A stretch of 64,000 nt of DNA, taken from assembly GCA_022113835.1 (NCBI GenBank), contig JAILWY010000018.1:17383501-17447500 (forward strand). Reading direction: 5' to 3'. Source of the stretch: Atopsyche davidsoni (taxonomy: Eukaryota; Arthropoda; Insecta; Trichoptera; Hydrobiosidae). Both the position numbers and the translations under genes were made by a program. Below are positions 58,251 to 64,000 of the stretch, piece by piece (position 1 is the first letter of the stretch; each line of letters begins with the position of its first letter). Under the pieces are notes generated by a model. It was not told where the DNA came from, ran no database searches, and was given only the letters and a program-made list of their open reading frames with translations.

Positions 58251-58321
58251 ACATTACTTCACACATAGAAGATGATTAAAGAAACTCTCTGAATAATCAT
58301 CTTCTATGTGTGACGTAATGT
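58251..58321. repeat. 28-bp inverted repeat, terminal parts of the SINE-dimer family
   Basis: Arms 58251-58278 and 58294-58321 are inverted with one mismatch, separated by 15 bp. The arm 'acacatagaagatgatta' and the right flank 'tgcctaatcatattagtaat' match the ends of the larger inverted structure at 62321-62622, so this looks like a deletion product lacking the tRNA-like core. Confidence 0.88.
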
Positions 58322-59483
58322 GCCTAATCATATTAGTAATAATATAAACCTGTATAGGTAATAAATACGCACTTGATTGACGTTCAATCCTCAAAATAGA
58401 CATACATATAATAAATCTGATCGCACTGTGTGCCATACTCGTTTTACTGTTCCCTAATTCCCAAAAAATTAAATTTGATATTTGACATATGAATGTAGAC
58501 GTTCAGTTTATTTTCATAGAAACTTGACGATTACTTATCACTTCGCTATCAAAACCACTTAACAATCCGCAAATTCGTTTAAAGTACGAGTAAGTAAATT
58601 TAATAAAAATATCAAAATAAACAAGAACAAAATAATAACGCCCACAACTCAAACAACAAAATATTAGCATACTTTGTTCTTGAGCGCTACACGTGTTATG
58701 CGAAATAAGCAGAGCTTAGTAAGAAAAATAAAATATATAAAAGTCCTTTAAAAACTACAACAGGGGGGGAAAGTTTTCGAGGACGTGCTCTTCTATGAGG
58801 TTCATGCAAATACTTCTTTCAAACAATGATACGGATTTTAGCGTTCCTAGCATTGTAATATGAATTTTTCCGCAATTTTCGCCTATGATAAATCACAGAT
58901 ATTAAACCCCAAAGTGTCCGCTGGTCGACGGGGTGGGGGCGAGGTCGGGGTGCGGGGACCTTCCGGAACTTTCCACCCCCAAAACGAGCTCAAGCGACGG
59001 GACTTTTCCCGCCTCCATTGTGGTCGCAATTCTTTCGATGAAATTTGCATAGGATTATTTAATTAAGACTCGGGTTTTATTTTCCTTGCATATCATAAAT
59101 TAATGCTGAATTTATTTGAAGACTTATTAATTAAATTTCACTGAGTATTATTTTCGTGAAGTGTTTGATGTCCGGGCATGGACAATTGAAATAAAGTTGT
59201 ACCTTTTACTTTGCTAGATTGGTTTAATTGTTTAATTTAAACGGAAGTTTGTTGCAAATTTGTGGTAATTATTTTTTAAATAAATGCCCACCGCGCCGAT
59301 ACAAATTGTATTCAACTTAACGAAGCTGGTGAGATCTTAGCGACACGTGAGCCGAAAATGCATCCGATAAGGCGGAGTGTTTGAGAAGAACTTGGGACCT
59401 CGACGTCGAGAGGCAACTACAGGAACTAGCAAACATTCGAGACGAATGCAATACGATGACAAAGCTTTAAGAATACTCTAGTA
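58322..59483. other. Non-coding stretch
   Basis: No recognised gene. The first about 70 bp continue the flank shared with 62622-62690 ('ggtaataaatacgca', 'gattgacgtt'). A small GC-rich pocket lies at 58920-58990. Confidence 0.4.
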
Positions 59484-59789
59484 TAGTGATATATAAAAGA
59501 AATGTGAACGGTAATAGATTTAAAGCAGATCCTCCATACAATCAAGGCGTACTAAAAAAGTGTTTTGCAATCGGTGATTTTCTATAGAAAAGTTTTATAA
59601 ATGTGAATATGGTGCAGCATTATGGAAACAAAGACGGCTAGGATAGTGATATTTAAAAGAAATGTGAACGGTAATAGATTTAAAGCAGATCCTCCATACA
59701 ATCAAGGCGCACTAAAAATGTGTTTTGCAATCGGTGATTTTCTATAGAAAGGTTTTAACAATGTGAATATGGTGCAGCATTATGGAAAA
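59484..59789 (+). repeat. Two-copy tandem duplication, 160-bp period
   Basis: 59484-59629 is repeated at 59644-59789 with only a few changes, for example 'aatcaaggcgtactaaaa' versus 'aatcaaggcgcactaaaa'. There is no coding capacity. High identity suggests a fairly recent local duplication. Confidence 0.93.
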
Positions 59790-59969
59790 TGCGGCTCAGG
59801 ATTTCCTGTGAGCAAATGTACACAAGGAAATCTAATATTCTCTCCATAAAAATTCACGTCAGCAGTAAGTGCGCGCTAGCTTTAATTAAAAACCATTAAC
59901 TTTTTTGAGAGAAAAGCCACTAGGTTCATTAAAAGCAAACAGAAGTTCCGGCCGGCCTTTGGGCGCCAC

Positions 59970-60065
59970 ACCTGCCGCCCTGCCGCCCCGCCGCCCCCGC
60001 CTCGCCCCCACGGCCACCCCATGCCCGCCCCCGCCCCCATGCCCGCCCCCATGCCCGCCCCAGCC
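59970..60065. repeat. C-rich low-complexity tract
   Basis: Runs of C4-C5 broken by G, AT or TG ('cccgcccccatgcc' repeated), giving a G-quadruplex pattern on the minus strand. It keeps frames open on both strands (about 59886-60260), which I attribute to composition. Confidence 0.85.
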
Positions 60066-61898
60066 CATTACGGCATCCAGATGCTTGAGGAGCTCGCGCA
60101 AAGCGGACTGCCAGCGAAACAGCGACAAATCTCGAATACACTCCCCGGGCGCCCCACAATGCGCCCCCGGCCCTCGGGGCGCCTCGCGGCACTTACTATT
60201 CGACGTAACTTTAGATCGCGATCTCACAGTGTACGAATGACGTCACACCCCAACTTTTAAATATTTTTAAGGTTTTTTTAGAAATATTTTTCCCTACTCA
60301 AATATGGTTTATGCCTCACAACCTGCGGCAGTACACGGGGATGGTCATAGCCCTAAAAAATGAGAGGCGAGAGGCAATGCCAGAGCTACGAGAAGCCCAC
60401 GGACACGCTGAAGAGAATCGAGCCTGAAGAGCACCACAAGACACCGTTTTTCATGCCTTTCAGCGCATCACGGAGACGCTGTCTCCATGGATAGATAGGG
60501 ACTAATATCAGAGATGAATAAAAGAGAGGGGAGGCAGACTGGGGAACAGCGAAAAGTGCGCTTCCTGGGAAACCCCCCTTCACGAATGAATGAATTGACT
60601 GTATGATATTTATAATTTTTATTTTTTATTTCAATATTTTTACAAATTATAAACGAATTACATTGTTCACTAAAATAAACCCCTAACTCTCTATCTTCAA
60701 TGGTAGAGACCTTACTACTTTAAGATTCCCCAGGAGCTTAACAGTGTACACTGAAATTTTGGAAGTACATTATGTGAATAGTATGTGAATGACGCCATAA
60801 AATTCATCTCCAATTTACAGCATTTAATAGTTCTTCATGGAACTTGTTTTAAAAATATTTAATTATACTGTTTATAATTTAGACTAGAAAACATACTACA
60901 AAGAATCAACAAGCTCAAACAAAGAATCAAAAAAAATACTGCCATAAATTATAAAATATGGAACATCTCGTTATTTATTTTTTGTTGCTTTTATATTAAA
61001 GCAATGTTTAGTAAGGATTTTTTTTTATTTCAAAATGCAGGCAGGGATATAATATTCTAACATTAGAATAATAATATTCACTTTCCAAAGAAAACTTCAG
61101 GAAAAAATACAGCTATGACTTTTGTTTTACGGATCGATAAATAAAAAATATGTGTATATTTCGGGAAAAAAGGTTTATCATAGAAGGGTCACTGCATAAA
61201 ATGCATTAGCTATTGTAATAGTAGGGAGAATTTATTTTTATGCGTAAATCTAAATAAATAAAAATATATTTCCGTATATCTGTATAGTATACATCATAAA
61301 TATCAATTTTAGTGTTTTTGATATCAATACTTCCAAATATTTTAACTCCTGGGAAAACCAAGGAGTGCTTTTAGTATTTTAATGAAATATTTTAAAACAA
61401 TTAAAAAAATAGTAACACAGCTTCATATAGTATACAAATAATAATTTTTAGACTGTACATTAAAACACTAATGAAATTTAAGCTAGGTTATGATAATAAT
61501 ATATAAATTGAATACAATAGTGTTGAAACTTTCAGATTGTGAAACCACTACTCACCACATCATTAATAAGGGAGTGTCTATAATTATAAGCCAGCGACGA
61601 GTTTCAGATTACGTAACTCATTGTCATAAAGCCTCAAAGCGTCTCATTAAAAAAATCAGAACAAAGCAGAGAAAGGCAAGAAGTATAGATTCCCCCGCAG
61701 AGCCTCCCCGGGCAGACGCCGCGCCACTACAGACGCTGCATTCAGGGAGGTCCCATTTAAAGTGAATTCTAAAACCAAACTCGAGCTTCGCAGATAGGAA
61801 TTCTTTCTATTTACATGTATCGCCAGCAGCGCATCTATCCCGGGAGTGCTCGCTCACGGGAGCAAGTTCGACGGGACGGAAGCGCGAGGCGCGAGCTG
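60066..61898. other. Non-coding stretch
   Basis: No recognised gene. AT-rich apart from its two GC-richer ends. Confidence 0.4.
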
Positions 61899-62028
61899 GC
61901 GGGGCGGGGCGGGGCGGGGGCGGGGGCGGGGGCTGGGGCGGGGGCGGGGGAGGGGGCAGGGGCGGGGGCGGGGGCGGGGGCGGGGGCAAGGGAGGGGGCA
62001 GGGGCGGGGGCGGGGGCGGGGCGGGGGC
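61899..62028 (+). repeat. GGGGGC hexanucleotide-like array, about 130 bp
   Basis: About 20 runs of four or five G, mostly spaced by a single C, with occasional CT, A or CAA interruptions. This is the strongest G-quadruplex candidate in the window. Proline/alanine- and glycine/arginine-rich open frames across it on both strands are artefacts of the repeat. Confidence 0.95.
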
Positions 62029-62320
62029 GCACGAGAGCTTGCGGTCTGTTTGCAAACAACGGGGCAGGGGGAGCCTTCATTACGCTCTGAGGGGCGGCAC
62101 TGGCACTCCACTCACAAAAATTATTTTTAATGATCCTAATTTGGAAAAAAATATATATCAATATAAATATATTTATCTTTAAGACAATAAAAATTATTCT
62201 GGCGATTATATAAGAAAAACGATTGATTTTGGTCTTACTATACATATTTGTAACACATAGTTGTGGAAATCCACGACAGGCTATTTTAATTTGTAATACT
62301 GGATATCTCAACAACAAATT

Positions 62321-62622
62321 ATTACTAATATGATTAGGCAAATTAGTTCATATATAGAAGATGATTTCATAGAAACTCTCAGAAAAATATCATCGTGATT
62401 TGTGTGGGATTTGAACCCATTATCGAGAATTTTTAACAATCATAGTCTACATATGAATCAATATAAACGGAAGTGATTCGTTAGTACAAAGGTTAGTATA
62501 CCGGTCATGTAAACCAGGGGATGTGGGTTCAAATCCCACACAAATCACGATGATATTTTTCTGAGAGTTTCTTTGAAATCATCTTCTATATATGAACTAA
62601 TGTGCCTAATCATATTAGTAAT
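62321..62622. mobile_element. Inverted tRNA-SINE pair (99-bp arms, 2 mismatches)
   Basis: Arms 62321-62419 and 62524-62622 are reverse complements with two mismatches. Each arm contains a B box ('gggatttgaaccca' or its complement), a stem segment 'catcttctatatatgaac' and the end 'attactaatatgattaggc'. The 104-bp spacer includes the A-box half of the right-hand tRNA-like unit. The right unit is 62473-62548. Confidence 0.9.
62473..62548 (+). repeat. tRNA-Thr(UGU)-like unit, SINE head
   Basis: Exactly 76 nt. The acceptor ends 'gtgatt' and 'aatcac' pair, and the T arm 'gtggg-ttcaaat-cccac' is perfect. The anticodon arm 'ccggt-catgtaa-accag' has loop anticodon TGT, but position 33 is A and one stem pair is lost. 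Pol III A and B boxes are present. It is a tRNA-derived repeat, probably not a functional tRNA. Confidence 0.7.
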
Positions 62623-62809
62623 AATATAATAAACCCGTAATGGGTAATAAATACGCATCTGATTGACGTTTAATCAAAAAATCGACATATCAACAACAAA
62701 TATTTAATTTTAGCCGTGAGCACTTTCACTTGTAAAAAAGGCCTTGAAATATGAAAGCATTCACATACAAAAATACTCATTACTCTAATAATTATAATTG
62801 AGTATGATT

Positions 62810-62949
62810 GTGATTCGTTAGTACTAGGGTCAGTACATCAGCCATGTAAACCTGGGGATGTGGGTTCAAATCCCACACAAATCACAATGATATTTTTTCT
62901 GAGAATTTCTTTAATCATCTTCTATGTGCCTAATCATATTAGTAATAAT
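62810..62949 (+). repeat. Single tRNA-Thr-like SINE
   Basis: The 76-nt tRNA-like head (62810-62885) is followed by the family body 'gatattttttctgagaattt', 'aatcatcttctatg' and 'tgcctaatcatattagtaat'. This is a single-orientation copy, about 140 bp, which defines the monomer from which the inverted structure at 62321 was built. Confidence 0.82.
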
Positions 62950-62998
62950 TATAATTGAGTTTATTACAAACATGATATATTTTTATTCATATATTCTA

Positions 62999-63182
62999 AA
63001 GATTATATATTAATGCTATTGGGAAGCAGCAATACGCAGACTTTTTTTTCCAATATAAAACTGCGGTGTAGAAGGGCCCGGGGACTCACTACACTAGTTT
63101 CCCCTTAAAAACCGTGAACACTGTCTCAGCATGAGTATATGCTCAGTGAAATGGTCGACAACTTCCTCTGAAAAAGAAAGAT
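62999..63182 (+). repeat. Interspersed repeat family X, 3' part
   Basis: Starts 'attaatgctattgggaagca', continues 'aatataaaactgcggtgtag' and 'gagtatatgctcagtgaaat', and ends 'cttcctctgaaaaagaaag'. It lies about 50 bp downstream of the single SINE. Confidence 0.85.
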
Positions 63183-64000
63183 TAAAAATATTGAATTGAA
63201 AAAAAAAAATTTCTTTAAATATTATGATTATACTATAAAACGCCGCTTTGGTAAATATTCACGAGTCATCATTTTTTAAAAACAAACAAAAAAATATGCA
63301 CGCTGGTAATACAAGCAATTAATTATTTTTAAAATACCAAATTGCATGTAACATCGTCCTATAGCCACGAATATATTGTAATTATCCTTTCACGAGGCCG
63401 CGGGAAATTCTAAAATTGGGTGTAAAGTATGACGTCAAAGCAACAAATGGCAAAAGTTACCCTCTCAAAAAGCTGGACGTAAATGTATGCAAAATTTGGG
63501 CGCCTCCTTACTTATGCAGCGCCGGCGAGTCTATGGAGGGAGGGGGTGAGTTTTAACCCCCCATCTCTCACCCAGGTGCCACCCCCTTCCCGGCACATCA
63601 TCTGACGTGTATCAAATATATAATGTTAGAGAACAGTTCGAGCGAATTGAGAGATTGTAAGGCCGGACTTGAATTTATACTAACGCTATTTTTCACAGAT
63701 TCGTCATCGTAAATTATTAACAATAGTTAAAAGTTCCAGGTATCATATACATATATTTTCAAAGTATTGGCTTTAAATAAATAAGTAATGGGTTTTAATA
63801 TTTTGAGTTTTTATTTGTTGATATAAAAGTAATTACGACAATAATTATGGCATGGAAGTTTAATATTTATGTGTTGAAATAAAGTGTCTCAAAGCGGTAT
63901 CCTGTAGATCAGAATTATTATAATTAAGGTAGACGAGTACCAGCTGTTCACCTGAAATTTGCGTTCTAGTTGGAGTAGCCCTTAAGTAATTTGATATTAT
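63183..64000. other. Non-coding stretch to window end
   Basis: No gene recognised. A GC-richer pocket lies at 63500-63600. Confidence 0.4.

Noticed and set aside
61807..62130. Proline/alanine-rich and glycine/arginine-rich proteins
   Set aside because: Pure translation of the GGGGGC array and flanks on both strands.
62473..62885. Functional tRNA-Thr genes
   Set aside because: Length and T arm fit, but position 33 is not T, the anticodon stem is damaged, and the unit recurs with the same non-tRNA body, so it is a SINE head.
1..64000. CRISPR arrays, bacterial operons or prophage
   Set aside because: Spliceosomal introns, an innexin and a DOCK gene show eukaryotic DNA; no regularly spaced direct repeats with unique spacers.

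Overview
This looks like arthropod, almost certainly insect, nuclear DNA. It holds one multi-exon gene with short GT-AG introns, one exon of an insect gap-junction (innexin) gene, long AT-rich non-coding stretches broken by CpG-rich islands, and many small non-autonomous transposable elements. The innexin exon reads like a lepidopteran Inx3, so a moth or butterfly is my first guess, but that is weak evidence.

Left part (1-19.8 kb). The first coding exon of innexin-3 lies on the minus strand at 3006-3180; the rest of the gene runs off the left edge. To its right is a broad GC-rich region (about 5.6-11.15 kb) that could hold its promoter and 5' UTR exons. The remainder to 19.8 kb is non-coding, with two well-bounded MITEs (13228-13472 and 18563-18865), a decayed LINE fragment and simple repeats.

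Centre (19.8-29.4 kb). The main gene is a plus-strand DOCK-family guanine nucleotide exchange factor of the DOCK3/DOCK4 subfamily (Drosophila sponge). I traced 31 exons with consistent reading phase, plus one optional 18-nt candidate micro-exon. They encode about 1,704-1,710 residues from just before the DHR-1 region to the stop. The N-terminal SH3-containing exons were not found.

Right part (29.4-64 kb). I see no convincing host gene. This is a repeat graveyard: a LINE RNase H fragment, tRNA-Thr-like SINE heads (one in a 99-bp inverted-repeat structure), perfect fold-back elements sharing a 'tttttatttgtgaccgg' core, at least seven copies of a roughly 420-bp interspersed repeat (called family X here), a 20-bp tandem array, a piggyBac-like MITE with two long palindromes, and G-rich arrays.

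Innexin-3 and the DOCK gene are divergently oriented but at least 16 kb apart in coding sequence, and nothing here shows that they are functionally linked. All exon calls come from reading splice sites and from remembered family similarity, not from a search.
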